Shown here: one piece after another, positions 26,922 through 35,969 of the stretch | Position numbering within the stretch: the first letter of the stretch is position 1 | Layout of the letters: each line of letters opens with the position of its first letter | Origin: Thalassolituus maritimus | GTDB lineage: Bacteria; Pseudomonadota; Gammaproteobacteria; Pseudomonadales; Oceanobacteraceae | Reading direction: 5' to 3' | Assembly (NCBI GenBank): GCA_913019975.1 | Contig: CAJWBH010000011.1 | Location: 1-64,000, forward strand | DNA: 64,000 bases | Position numbers and translations under genes: made by a program | The notes under the pieces: model-generated | The model's input: only the letters and a program-made list of their open reading frames with translations | The model's database searches: none | Told to the model about the DNA's origin: nothing

Positions 26922-27814
26922 TAATAAAACCGCTTACCTTGTGGTGGTGATACCACCTCGGAATCTTTTGCAGGTGTACCGTCAACGCCGGATATCTCTG
27001 AGTAGATACTTTCAGCGACGGGAGTCGTCTCCTGATACATCCAATAACGGAAACCGGAATAGGTCAGCACGAGTAACGCCATCACAACACTGGCGATGAC
27101 CCACAAAGGAATATAATTTTTCAGGTACTCGCTGGGCTTCACGGAACCTTCCCAGTGGGGCGACAACTCTGACTCCCACCCAGGGCGATGACTTTCAATG
27201 GTGTGATACAGGTTTTCGCGTATCTGTTCGAGCTGCTCGTTCCCCCGGGGCATAACGCGATATTTCCCCTGAAAACCCAGGCTCAGGCAGAGATAATAAA
27301 GTTCAAGCAGATCGAGGTGAGTCCCCGGCGTTTCCAGCAGCTTCTGCAGAATCAGGAAGGATTTTTCACCACCCGACGTTTCCTGATGAAACAGACTCAG
27401 AAGTGAATGTTGACTCCAGCCACTGCCCGCTCCCCATGGGGTATTCAACACCATTTCGTCAATGACAGAACATAACAGGTAACGCGCAGCGACGACGGTG
27501 TCACCGGAAATACCGGCATTTCTCGCGTTACGCTCAAAGCTCTTTATTTCTTCCGTCAGACGCTTATGCAAGTCAGGCACCTGATCGTGCTTCATGGTCG
27601 AACGCAGCTTGGTCACCAGAGTCAACAGCGTGGTTGCGCCTGTCACCAGCGGATTAAGCCCATGACGCACATCGATTTTTTCATTGCCCGCCATCGCTAG
27701 TTGAGGCGGTGCTGCCCGGCCCTGCCCTGCACCAGCAGAAGAACGCGCAGCGCCCGGCGTAGGAATCATGACCGTGCGGTCAGAAGCGCCCGGCTGTTGT
27801 CCATCATTGCCCAT
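26921..27814 (-). CDS. tssL: TssL (DotU/IcmH): T6SS membrane-complex protein
   Basis: This 297-aa protein has a Gly/Ala/Pro-rich N-terminus (1-45) and then the DotU cytoplasmic domain: NPLVTGATTLLTLVTKLR at 54-71, ARYLLCSVIDEMVLNTPWG at 110-128, WSQHSLLSLFHQE at 133-145 and YYLCLSLGFQGKYRV at 173-187. A single C-terminal TM helix is at about 234-254, with about 40 residues after it. There is no peptidoglycan-binding OmpA domain, as in the short TssL class. Its stop codon lies at the edge of the MITE-like element; removing the element restores the same TAG, so the protein is not truncated. The ribosome-binding site is AGGAG. Confidence 0.95.
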   Translation of the reverse strand: MGNDGQQPGASDRTVMIPTPGAARSSAGAGQGRAAPPQLAMAGNEKIDVRHGLNPLVTGATTLLTLVTKLRSTMKHDQVPDLHKRLTEEIKSFERNARNAGISGDTVVAARYLLCSVIDEMVLNTPWGAGSGWSQHSLLSLFHQETSGGEKSFLILQKLLETPGTHLDLLELYYLCLSLGFQGKYRVMPRGNEQLEQIRENLYHTIESHRPGWESELSPHWEGSVKPSEYLKNYIPLWVIASVVMALLVLTYSGFRYWMYQETTPVAESIYSEISGVDGTPAKDSEVVSPPQGKRFY

Positions 27815-27817
27815 ACA

Positions 27818-29152
27818 TCAGCTCCTGATTGCCCAGAGTTCCATGATTAAGCCGGGATAATCGGCGCCAAGATGTACCGCGAAACCACCGGACTGCTGCA
27901 TCGACTTCCACAGATCCCCGGTATTCTCAATTTCGAAATAAGTGAAACCGGCGTGGTACGGAATCTGTCGTGGCGCGACAGGCAGCGGGCGCGTTCTCAG
28001 ACCCGGTAGCTGCGTCGTGATCAGCTCCCGAATAGTTTCGACCGGTGCAATTTTTGCCTGCGCAGGGAAGCGGCTACGTAACACTTCTGTTGGCATGTCC
28101 GCTTTAACCGCAACCACAAACGATGCAGTACGCGTCAATGATGGATCAGTGATCGGCGCCACATAAATACCGAACCTACGCTCGACCAGATCCAGAGAAA
28201 TAGCTGACTGCTCAAGTACCATACTGAGCGACTGGCGCAGCGCCGAGAAAAGCCCAGCAAATGTCTGCTGCAAATCTGTGTGAATGTACAGGGGCATTTC
28301 CGGTGGACGTTTATCACTGGCAGTAAATGTCGACAGTTCGCCTGCCAGTTGCAACAGCTCGGTATAGAGTGTCAGAGGATGCAGAGTTGCTAACTGAGTC
28401 AGATGCTTCACCAACGGCTGCACGCGGTTAATGACCTGTAGCAGAAGGTAATCTGCAATTTCGGCAGAACCTGAACGTCCTGAATCGCTCAGGCGATGGC
28501 TCAAAGCTTCACCACGCTGACGCAGCAGGCCTGACACTTCTTCGATGTAACCTTTAATTTCACCACTGACCGAACAATCGAGCACGGGCGGTATAAATGT
28601 TTTATCGAGTTTTACCGGATTTCCCGGTAACCGTTCTGCGATGCGGGCAATGCCAATACAGGCGTAACCACCGAGGTCTTCTGAGCCCAGCTTAAAGCAA
28701 GTGGATAATTTACCGATCTGGATACGTGCCGACTGTCCTGATGCAGACGAGCTGTCACGCGCATCGAAGTTGTAAGTCTGGAAGCGTGCCTGTGGGAACT
28801 CTTCAGCATCACGAACGGATTCCTGAGCCCCAGGGCGACGCATAGGCACGCACAGGTAAACAATCTCATCCCGGGTATTTTCAGGAATCTCAATAATCGG
28901 AGGAAGTTCTTCCGCTTCAGGCGCCAGTATCGGCGTGCCGTCCGGGAAAATACCGCGGACTGAGGAAATAGAAACTTTGCCCAGTTCAAGCGCCTCGACA
29001 TCGATCGTCAGCTCCTGAATACCCCAGTAATAACTACCTACGGCCCCGGTGCGAACATCAACAAGGCGCTCAACAAAACGATCCTGCTGCTGAAAATGCT
29101 GAGGGCGCAGGAACATTCCTTCCGACCAGATTACCTTGTTCTTTGAAGACAT
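27818..29152 (-). CDS. tssK: TssK: T6SS baseplate protein
   Basis: This 444-aa protein has the TssK/ImpJ/VasE start SKNKVIWSEGMFLRPQHFQQQDRF, nearly invariant in the family. Other blocks are YYWGIQELTID, HLTQLATLHPLTLYTELLQLAGEL and a C-terminal FTYFEIENTGDLWKSM. TssK trimers link the baseplate wedges to the TssJLM membrane complex. It ends 3 bp before tssL. The ribosome-binding site is AGGATGACTC. Confidence 0.96.
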   Translation of the reverse strand: MSSKNKVIWSEGMFLRPQHFQQQDRFVERLVDVRTGAVGSYYWGIQELTIDVEALELGKVSISSVRGIFPDGTPILAPEAEELPPIIEIPENTRDEIVYLCVPMRRPGAQESVRDAEEFPQARFQTYNFDARDSSSASGQSARIQIGKLSTCFKLGSEDLGGYACIGIARIAERLPGNPVKLDKTFIPPVLDCSVSGEIKGYIEEVSGLLRQRGEALSHRLSDSGRSGSAEIADYLLLQVINRVQPLVKHLTQLATLHPLTLYTELLQLAGELSTFTASDKRPPEMPLYIHTDLQQTFAGLFSALRQSLSMVLEQSAISLDLVERRFGIYVAPITDPSLTRTASFVVAVKADMPTEVLRSRFPAQAKIAPVETIRELITTQLPGLRTRPLPVAPRQIPYHAGFTYFEIENTGDLWKSMQQSGGFAVHLGADYPGLIMELWAIRS

Positions 29153-29216
29153 GAGTCATCCTTTCCGTGACTGCACAGACCGTACAGTGAATTCCGAATT
29201 CTGAATAGCGCGACCG

Positions 29217-29759
29217 TCAGAGTTGTGAAGAACGATCGCTGCGTAGTTTCTTGTGAGGCGTAGCAGCACTGTTGTCTTCTTCTATTTCAACAACGGCAAT
29301 CTGATTTCCCTCGATACCGACCTGAACCACATTTTCGTTGTGTTCCAATACTGGAATGACCAGTAACGCCTCGGCGTCACGATATTGAATAAACTCAGCC
29401 ATCAGCCCCAGATACTTAACTTCGGTCGCCAGCTCGATGGTTTCGATACGCTGCTCACCCGGGGTCAGTTCTTTCAGCACAATGGTATCGATCAGATCTT
29501 TACCCAGACGAGCCGGTGCGCCCTCGTACAGACTCAGGAAATCTTCCCGACTGAACTGACGATCATCAGCCAGCTTAAATACATGGATCACGACCGGTGA
29601 CGGACGATCATCTGCATCCGGGTTGATCTGCGTGCCTGCCGTAAATTCGATAACGGCGCTGGTATCCATATTCAACGCTTTACGCGCCGACTGACACCCC
29701 GACATCATCGCCAGTACCAGCACCAGCGAAACCAGGTGCCATCCTTTCTTAAACTGCAT
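29217..29759 (-). CDS. tssJ: TssJ: T6SS outer-membrane lipoprotein
   Basis: This 180-aa protein has a lipoprotein signal (hydrophobic LVSLVLVLAMMSGC), with the acylated Cys at residue 22. The domain resembles VasD/SciN: SPVVIHVFKLADDRQFSREDFLSLYEGAPARLG and a beta-sandwich ending in VVEIEED. It anchors the TssLM complex to the outer membrane. It is read between fha and tssK. Confidence 0.94.
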   Translation of the reverse strand: MQFKKGWHLVSLVLVLAMMSGCQSARKALNMDTSAVIEFTAGTQINPDADDRPSPVVIHVFKLADDRQFSREDFLSLYEGAPARLGKDLIDTIVLKELTPGEQRIETIELATEVKYLGLMAEFIQYRDAEALLVIPVLEHNENVVQVGIEGNQIAVVEIEEDNSAATPHKKLRSDRSSQL

Positions 29760-29777
29760 TGTTTTTCCTAAAAGTAA

Positions 29778-31484
29778 TCAGGTACGGTTAAGCGCCCGTG
29801 TATTTTTAAGCTCGGCCAACTGCTTTTCGTAGGCGCGGGCAAATTCTTCACCAAATAACTGGTTATACGTCGTCTCATAGTCCGACTTCAGAGCCTTGAA
29901 GTATTGCTCGAACGCGAGCCAGTTTTTCGCATCTTTATTACCCAGCAGCGAATCACGGGCATTAATGTGCTGCTTCAGGTTATCCGGGTCAAAATGTTTA
30001 AACATCGTATCGTACGCGGCATGCATGCCTTTCAGGACAGCCACCTGATGATCAGACAAGTCATCAAAGCTGTCACGCACCGCATCCTGAGGACGCATAA
30101 ATGCAGACGCATCACGGCTGAACATCATCTTCAGAGCGTCTTCTGCGTTGGCAGAAAATTTCAGCGGGTTGTTATCCACAGTCTGAATCATGGTGTGCTG
30201 TACACGAAGTTCATTTTTGATCGCCGTACGGGCACGCAACAGATCAATCAGGCGGGTCACGGCCTCATTTACAATGCCAGAGACCTCGGGCATTAAGCTA
30301 TCCAGCTGATCATCCGAGATATTATTCAGGCCCATAAGACTGGCCAGCTGTCGGACATCAACACTCGACGTGCCTGCACCAGACGCAGCCTGAGCTGATC
30401 CAGAACCAGGCTGACCAGCCCCGAACGCAGCCTGACCCTGACGGGAGGCTGCAGGTGTTGGTTCCGGGATCTGCGATTCAGGCACAGGAGGCACCTGCTG
30501 CGAATCAGGAAATGACGAAAACGCCGGTGGCGTAGTCTGTGGTTTCTCGGGAGACGCAGGTATCCCGAACAAACTATCAATATCATCAGCTCCGCCCGCA
30601 ACCGCTTCAGATGCTGCAAACGGATTCGGCTCTGACGCGGGCGACGCTGACGCAAAAGAATCTGAAGCAAACGGGTCAGGAGTCTGAGAGTGCTGCGATT
30701 GAGGGGCCTGCTGCACAGGCGCCTCTGGCCGAGGAATTCTGATGTTCTGCTGTTCTACAGGGGCATGATCTGATGCTGATCCGCTTTTCCACCAATCGTC
30801 ATTATCATCCCAACCGGACGACGACGGTGCAGGATCTGAAAAAGCCGGTTTATTTAACGCAGCGAGGGGATCATTGCCCGATGACGACGATCCAAACGAC
30901 CCTCCGAATAAGGAATCATCCGATGACGATGAACCCCACGGGTCATCTTTAGCAGAGCCCACCGACTGAGACACGACAGCGCCCCAGTCCTGTTCTGGTT
31001 GTTTCGGTGTCTGAGCACCCGGCTCAAGCCAGGAATCTAACTGACTGGCACTGTTCGCCGACTGCTGCTTCGCGGCCGTTGCCGGGTTAAACGTCGTGCG
31101 ATCTCCTTTATCAAGGAAATCTGCCGACCCTAAATCAGCCGGAATCGCGGGCTCAGCCGGAGGCGCCTTAAGAGTGACCTGCAACTGATACTCACCACAG
31201 ATTAAAACATCGCCTGCGGCCAGAGGGTGCGGCTTACCGGGACCAAGAGGGTCCTGACTGTCATTCACAAATGTACCGTTGGTGCTGTGGTCCAGCAACG
31301 AAAAGCGACCATCAGCGAACACAACCTCAAGATGACGTGAAGAAAGAATGCGCTCGGTATCCGGCAATACCCAATCGTTGGAGTCGGCACGTCCGACTGA
31401 GCCACCCGCACTGCGGAAGACTTTCGTGTGATTGAGCATATTGGCGTGAGGCGGGCATTCGACGACCGTCAGAATCAAGTCCAT
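29778..31484 (-). CDS. tagH: TagH/Fha: FHA-domain T6SS scaffold
   Basis: The protein is about 568 aa. I chose ATG 31484 because it begins exactly at the FHA domain (MDLILTVVECPP); the frame stays open to 31676 but that adds an unlike 64-residue leader. The FHA domain occupies about 1-105 with VGRADSNDWVLPD, SSRHLEVVF and HSTNGTFVN, the phosphothreonine-binding signatures. A long low-complexity Pro/Ser/Gln linker (about 130-370) follows. The C-terminal TagH/ImpI domain begins LASLMGLNNISDDQLDSLMPEVSGIVNEAVTRLIDLLRAR. PpkA phosphorylation of Fha activates T6SS assembly in related systems. The gene is divergent from ppkA and first in the minus-strand T6SS block. Confidence 0.92.
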   Translation of the reverse strand: MDLILTVVECPPHANMLNHTKVFRSAGGSVGRADSNDWVLPDTERILSSRHLEVVFADGRFSLLDHSTNGTFVNDSQDPLGPGKPHPLAAGDVLICGEYQLQVTLKAPPAEPAIPADLGSADFLDKGDRTTFNPATAAKQQSANSASQLDSWLEPGAQTPKQPEQDWGAVVSQSVGSAKDDPWGSSSSDDSLFGGSFGSSSSGNDPLAALNKPAFSDPAPSSSGWDDNDDWWKSGSASDHAPVEQQNIRIPRPEAPVQQAPQSQHSQTPDPFASDSFASASPASEPNPFAASEAVAGGADDIDSLFGIPASPEKPQTTPPAFSSFPDSQQVPPVPESQIPEPTPAASRQGQAAFGAGQPGSGSAQAASGAGTSSVDVRQLASLMGLNNISDDQLDSLMPEVSGIVNEAVTRLIDLLRARTAIKNELRVQHTMIQTVDNNPLKFSANAEDALKMMFSRDASAFMRPQDAVRDSFDDLSDHQVAVLKGMHAAYDTMFKHFDPDNLKQHINARDSLLGNKDAKNWLAFEQYFKALKSDYETTYNQLFGEEFARAYEKQLAELKNTRALNRT

Positions 31485-31567
31485 TTCTTCACCGTAGGTT
31501 TCCTGTGGTTCAGCGGCAAAAAGAGAATAACCGCAGCGCAGACGAGCGGTCACAACAGACACCTGTC

Positions 31568-31594
31568 TTGAGCCGCGCGAGCAAGTCCTATAAT
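31568..31594 (+). promoter_or_regulatory. Candidate ppkA promoter
   Basis: A perfect TATAAT at 31589-31594 lies in the fha-ppkA divergent gap, with TTGAGC 15 bp upstream. The spacing is short, so this is tentative. Confidence 0.35.
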
Positions 31595-31700
31595 ATCGGC
31601 GCCACTTTCTGAGTTCAAGCAAACGGAAGGTCGGGCCAACGAGGAACCAGGGCTCGAAAAGGACGAAATACGTCAAGGGTATCGATACGACAGGCTCAAT

Positions 31701-34301
31701 ATGACCGATAACAGGGACGACAAGACACGTCTTGTCACCGGTGGAAAATCCACTGGAAACGCCAGCAATTCAGACCGCAAAGCAACCGGAAAGCCATCTG
31801 GCAAAGCTTCTGAAGGTCCTGCTAAAAACGACGACGCTACTGTATTAGCGGGCGGCTCAACACCGAACAAATCTCAGCGAAACCCGGACGCCACGCTGGT
31901 GACTTCGCAGACTCCCCTGTCGACGCCGACCAGCAGTCGCACTGGTAGCACCACCACTGGTGGTACTACGCCGCGCGTATCAGCCCTTAACAACAAAGTG
32001 ATCAAAGGGCGTTTCGAGCTGGTTTCCATGCTCGGTGCTGGCGGTATGGGTGCGGTATATAAAGCACTCGACCGACGTAAAGTTGAAGCCAGTGACTCAG
32101 ACCCTTATGTAGCCGTCAAACTGTTGAATGACGATTTCCGTCAACACCCGGATGCCTTTATTTCGCTGCAACGGGAGTCGCGCAAGTCACAGACGCTGGC
32201 TCACCCGAACATCGTAACCGTTTACGATTTTGACCGGGACCGCGACACCGTATTTATGACCATGGAGTTCCTCGAAGGCGCTCCACTCGATGAACTGTTA
32301 CGGGAACATCCAAACGGCTTGCCGCCTGAGCAGGCCGAAAGTGCACTGCGTGATATTTCTAACGCACTGATTTACGCACACTCGCACAACATTATTCATT
32401 CCGACTTCAAGCCCGGAAATATCTACGTCACCAAGAACAAGGGCTCGAAGGTGTTCGACTTCGGTATCGCCCGCGCGGTATCCGAAGGCAGCGCAGCGCA
32501 CGGTGCGGGAGAAAAAACCATTTTTGATGCGGGCACACTCGGAGCGCTGACTCCGGCTTACGCCAGCTACGAAATGCTCAAAGGCGCAGAGCCAGCGCAG
32601 TCTGATGACGTCTACGCCCTTGGCTGTGTGGCGTACGAACTGTATGCAGGCAAGCATCCTTTTAACAAAACCCCTGCAGATCAGGCGCTGACTAAAAAGC
32701 TCAAGCCTAAGCGCATTAAAGGCCTGACCCGTCGCCAGTGGAACGCCCTGTCAGGCGCACTGGAACTGAAGCGCGATCAGCGTACGGCAACGGTTGATGA
32801 GTTTTACAAACAGTTCTTCGGTAAAGCCCGCATGCTTATCTGGGCTCTGGCGGCATCGCTGACTGCTTTTGTCGTTGGTGGCGGTGTTTACTATCAACAG
32901 TATCAGGAACAGCTGATCGCTCAGGAACAGTTAAAAGTTCAGCTCGAAGAAGAACTCGCGCAGAAACTTGAAGATTCGGCCATCACCAACCAGACACAGA
33001 AAATCGAACAGCTGGTTCAGATTGCAGCCCTTACCCCTAAGTGGGATATGGAGCTGCGCCGTGAACTGCTGAACTATGAAAATCTGGTGTCGAATATCGA
33101 TGGGCTGAATACCGATGAACTGAACGAAAGTGTTCGTCAGCGTGTTATTGCAGCCTACATAAAAGAAGCGAAGCAGCGCATCGCTGACAATAATCTCGAA
33201 AACGTTCTGAGTCTGTTGCAGTACGCCAGTCGCTGGGAAGCTCCCGCAGATCAGATCGAACTGCTGACCAATCAGGTACTGACCAATCAGGAAGCCGATC
33301 GCCTGAGACAAGAAAATGAACGTCTCGCCGCAGCGAAAAAAGAAGCCGACCTGCTTCGCCTGGAACAGGAAAAACGAGAGAAAGAACTCGAAGAAGCACG
33401 CCAGATCCGTATCCGTCAAGAAGTGGCTGCGCTCGAAAAATCCCTGCGCTGCCCGAACCAGATTGATGTCGCCGGTGACGTCGCCAGCCACCTGAAAGCA
33501 CTTGAGTCGCTGGACCCGGGTCGCTCGGCTGACCTGCGTAATATCGTTGCTAACTCACTGACCAACTGCTTTAACAAACTTGCAGCCGTCAGCCCATTTG
33601 CCGCCGATACCATGCTGACCGAAGCCCGCGAACTGCTGCCATCGCAAGGCCAGCTCGATCCACTGGTTGTCGATTACTGCTCACACCTCGAGCCAGGGAC
33701 CGGTGCTAAAGGTCGCCGTTACACCTGTGCAGATCCACTGCCACGTGACGCACTGGGGCCGACGATGGTGGTTGTGCCTGCTCCGGACGGTGGACGCCCG
33801 ATCGCCATCAGCCAATACGAAATTACCTACGATGACGTCGCCGACTACTGCACTGTTTCACAGCTGTGTGATGCCGATAAATACGCGCGTAATTTTATGC
33901 CTATTCACAACATCAAAGTGGATTTTGCAGAGAATTTCGCAGGCTGGCTGAGTTCCGTTACCGGGCATTACTACCGTCTGCCGACGTATGATGAATGGTT
34001 AACTGCAGCGACCGCCGACGGCGCGGCTGAATTTCCGGAGCGTAACTGCTTCCTGAAATACGGAGCCATTGAGAAAGGTCTTGAGCTGCACAAAACCACC
34101 AACGGTAAGCAAAACTCCTTTGGTCTGGCATCGCATGTCGGTAACGTTCAGGAATGGGCATACCGCGATAACGAACTGGTCGCCGCCGGTGGCTCTCGCC
34201 AGACGCCTCTGAACGAATGTCGTTACAGCACAGTAACTGCTCACAACGGCACCGCTGACGAATTTACCGGCTTCCGCCTGGTACGTGAACTGGCACGTTA
34301 A
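31701..34301 (+). CDS. ppkA: PpkA-type Ser/Thr kinase fused to a formylglycine-enzyme-like domain
   Basis: This 866-aa protein has a disordered Ser/Thr-rich N-terminus (1-95) and then a protein kinase domain: Gly-loop LGAGGMGAVYK (111-121), Lys140, HSDFKPGN (233-240) in place of the usual HRD, and DFG at 253-255. A single TM helix is at about 378-396, with a long coiled coil after it. The C-terminal SUMF1/FGE-sulfatase-like domain (about 690-866) has RLPTYDEWLTAA, GNVQEW, GGSRQ and FTGFRLVRE. The kinase should phosphorylate Fha to switch on the T6SS. The periplasmic FGE-like domain replaces the von Willebrand domain of the Pseudomonas protein and may act as a sensor; it is probably not catalytic. 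It is divergent from fha. Confidence 0.93.
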   Translation: MTDNRDDKTRLVTGGKSTGNASNSDRKATGKPSGKASEGPAKNDDATVLAGGSTPNKSQRNPDATLVTSQTPLSTPTSSRTGSTTTGGTTPRVSALNNKVIKGRFELVSMLGAGGMGAVYKALDRRKVEASDSDPYVAVKLLNDDFRQHPDAFISLQRESRKSQTLAHPNIVTVYDFDRDRDTVFMTMEFLEGAPLDELLREHPNGLPPEQAESALRDISNALIYAHSHNIIHSDFKPGNIYVTKNKGSKVFDFGIARAVSEGSAAHGAGEKTIFDAGTLGALTPAYASYEMLKGAEPAQSDDVYALGCVAYELYAGKHPFNKTPADQALTKKLKPKRIKGLTRRQWNALSGALELKRDQRTATVDEFYKQFFGKARMLIWALAASLTAFVVGGGVYYQQYQEQLIAQEQLKVQLEEELAQKLEDSAITNQTQKIEQLVQIAALTPKWDMELRRELLNYENLVSNIDGLNTDELNESVRQRVIAAYIKEAKQRIADNNLENVLSLLQYASRWEAPADQIELLTNQVLTNQEADRLRQENERLAAAKKEADLLRLEQEKREKELEEARQIRIRQEVAALEKSLRCPNQIDVAGDVASHLKALESLDPGRSADLRNIVANSLTNCFNKLAAVSPFAADTMLTEARELLPSQGQLDPLVVDYCSHLEPGTGAKGRRYTCADPLPRDALGPTMVVVPAPDGGRPIAISQYEITYDDVADYCTVSQLCDADKYARNFMPIHNIKVDFAENFAGWLSSVTGHYYRLPTYDEWLTAATADGAAEFPERNCFLKYGAIEKGLELHKTTNGKQNSFGLASHVGNVQEWAYRDNELVAAGGSRQTPLNECRYSTVTAHNGTADEFTGFRLVRELAR

Positions 34302-34307
34302 TCCTGC

Positions 34308-35858
34308 TTAATTGGCCGCCGGAGGGTTGATTACCCCAAGCGGCCAATCCATCCCGGTCCAGAGCACCAGAAGTGCTGTCCAACCAATAAGAAATGCCAC
34401 ACTGTACGGCAGCATCATGCTCATGATGGTACCGATGCCGATATCTTTGCGGTATTGCTGCGCGAACGCTAACACCACGCCAAAATACGGCATAAGTGGT
34501 GTAATTATATTTGTACTGCTGTCACCAATGCGGAAAGCCACCTGAGTGGTTTCCGGTGCAATGCCAACAAGCATCAGCATAGGAATAAATACCGGTGCTA
34601 ACAGCGCCCATTTAGCGCCGCCACTTCCGACAAATAAATTAATGGTCGCTGCGATAAGGATAAAAGCCACCAGCATAACGGGAGCTGGGGCGTTCAATTC
34701 TGTCAGCAGTTCTGCACCATGAATTGCGAAAATAATCCCCAGATTACTCCAGGCGAAGTAGGCAACAAACTGTGCCGCAAAGAACATCAAGACAAGGTAA
34801 CCGGCCATGGTCGCCATGCTCGCCTCCATCGCGTCAACCAACTTATGCGACTGACGCCAGGTACCGCTGAAGCGACCATAAATATACCCACATAAAAGTG
34901 CATAAATTGAGATAACAACCACAATGCCTTTCATAAAGGGCGAAGAAATAATGGCCATACCCTGACGCAACCAGGCATTCTCTCCCGCTAACCCACTGGC
35001 ACAGATAAGAGCAAATATCAGAGTAAAAATCGCAACGGCTTTCAGCCCGCGGCTCTGATTAATTTCTTCCGGATGGTGTTTACTTTCTTCGGTGAAAACC
35101 TGTTCTTGCGGATTCTCTTTTGCAGCTACCTCGTCGTTATCTTCAACCGTTATTGAAACCAGTCGCGGTTCGACCCAGCGTGCTGTTACCAGGGTGGCCA
35201 ACGCACTGACCAGAAAAACAGAAGCGACCATAAACCAGTAATTGGCGGCAATATTTACCTCGCCCCCCGGCTCAACCAGTCTCACCGCTTCGGTGCTGAT
35301 ACCGGCTAATACAGCATCAAATGGCCCGAGCAACAGATTGGCACTGTAGCCACCAGAGACGCCCGCAAAGGCAGCTGCAATACCGGCCAGGGGATGACGA
35401 CCGGCACTTTTAAATACCAGTGCAGCGAGAGGGATAAGAACAACATAGCCTGCGTCAGCGGCAAGGCTCGACATAACGCCTGCGAAGACCACCAGAAACG
35501 TCAGTAAGGCCCCTCTCGCACCACGAACGATCGAAGACAGTAGAACAGCAATAAGACCACTGCGCTCTGCAACTCCCAGCCCCAACATGGCAATCAGTAC
35601 GGTTCCTACCGGGGCAAACCCAGTGAAATTCGATACGGTCTTAGTGAGAATTTTCGCTGCCCCTTCGGCAGAGAGCAGGTTCATCGCTGTCAGTTGTTCA
35701 CCATTAACAGGATGTACGGCTGATAAGCCGAGAGCAGATGCCAGCCCTGAAATCAGCAGTACCAGTCCGCACAGCCAGATAAACAACAGCGTAGGATGAG
35801 GCAGGCGGTTCCCTGCATGTTCAATACGGGAGAGAAGGCGTTCAGTAACAGAGGTCAT
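34308..35858 (-). CDS. AbgT-family transporter
   Basis: This 516-aa polytopic membrane protein has many hydrophobic helices and the AbgT-family blocks NRLPHPTLLFIWLCGLVLL, FTGFAPVGTVLIAMLGLGVAERSGLI and VFIPMLMLVGIAPETTQVAFRIGDSSTN near the C-terminus. AbgT proteins move p-aminobenzoyl-glutamate, and some export sulfonamides. The start ATG 35858 is preceded by GGAA at proper spacing; ATG 35864 has GGAA too close. It faces ppkA convergently with only 6 bp between, so the T6SS region ends here. Confidence 0.92.
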   Translation of the reverse strand: MTSVTERLLSRIEHAGNRLPHPTLLFIWLCGLVLLISGLASALGLSAVHPVNGEQLTAMNLLSAEGAAKILTKTVSNFTGFAPVGTVLIAMLGLGVAERSGLIAVLLSSIVRGARGALLTFLVVFAGVMSSLAADAGYVVLIPLAALVFKSAGRHPLAGIAAAFAGVSGGYSANLLLGPFDAVLAGISTEAVRLVEPGGEVNIAANYWFMVASVFLVSALATLVTARWVEPRLVSITVEDNDEVAAKENPQEQVFTEESKHHPEEINQSRGLKAVAIFTLIFALICASGLAGENAWLRQGMAIISSPFMKGIVVVISIYALLCGYIYGRFSGTWRQSHKLVDAMEASMATMAGYLVLMFFAAQFVAYFAWSNLGIIFAIHGAELLTELNAPAPVMLVAFILIAATINLFVGSGGAKWALLAPVFIPMLMLVGIAPETTQVAFRIGDSSTNIITPLMPYFGVVLAFAQQYRKDIGIGTIMSMMLPYSVAFLIGWTALLVLWTGMDWPLGVINPPAAN

Positions 35859-35969
35859 AGGCATTTCCGGCGACAGGTGTCATCAGAATGCCTGAATATC
35901 AGCAGGGTTCAAGCTACAGGGCTTTGGTAGCAGACACTGCCGGACTAATCCGGCAATGCCAGAGGGCTG

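Noticed and set aside
26921-26923. Truncation of TssL by the MITE-like element
   Set aside because: Removing the element and one TA gives the same TAG stop at the same codon, so TssL length is unchanged.
31485-31676. N-terminal extension of the Fha protein to 31676
   Set aside because: Would add 64 residues without similarity before the FHA domain and use most of the ppkA-fha promoter region.
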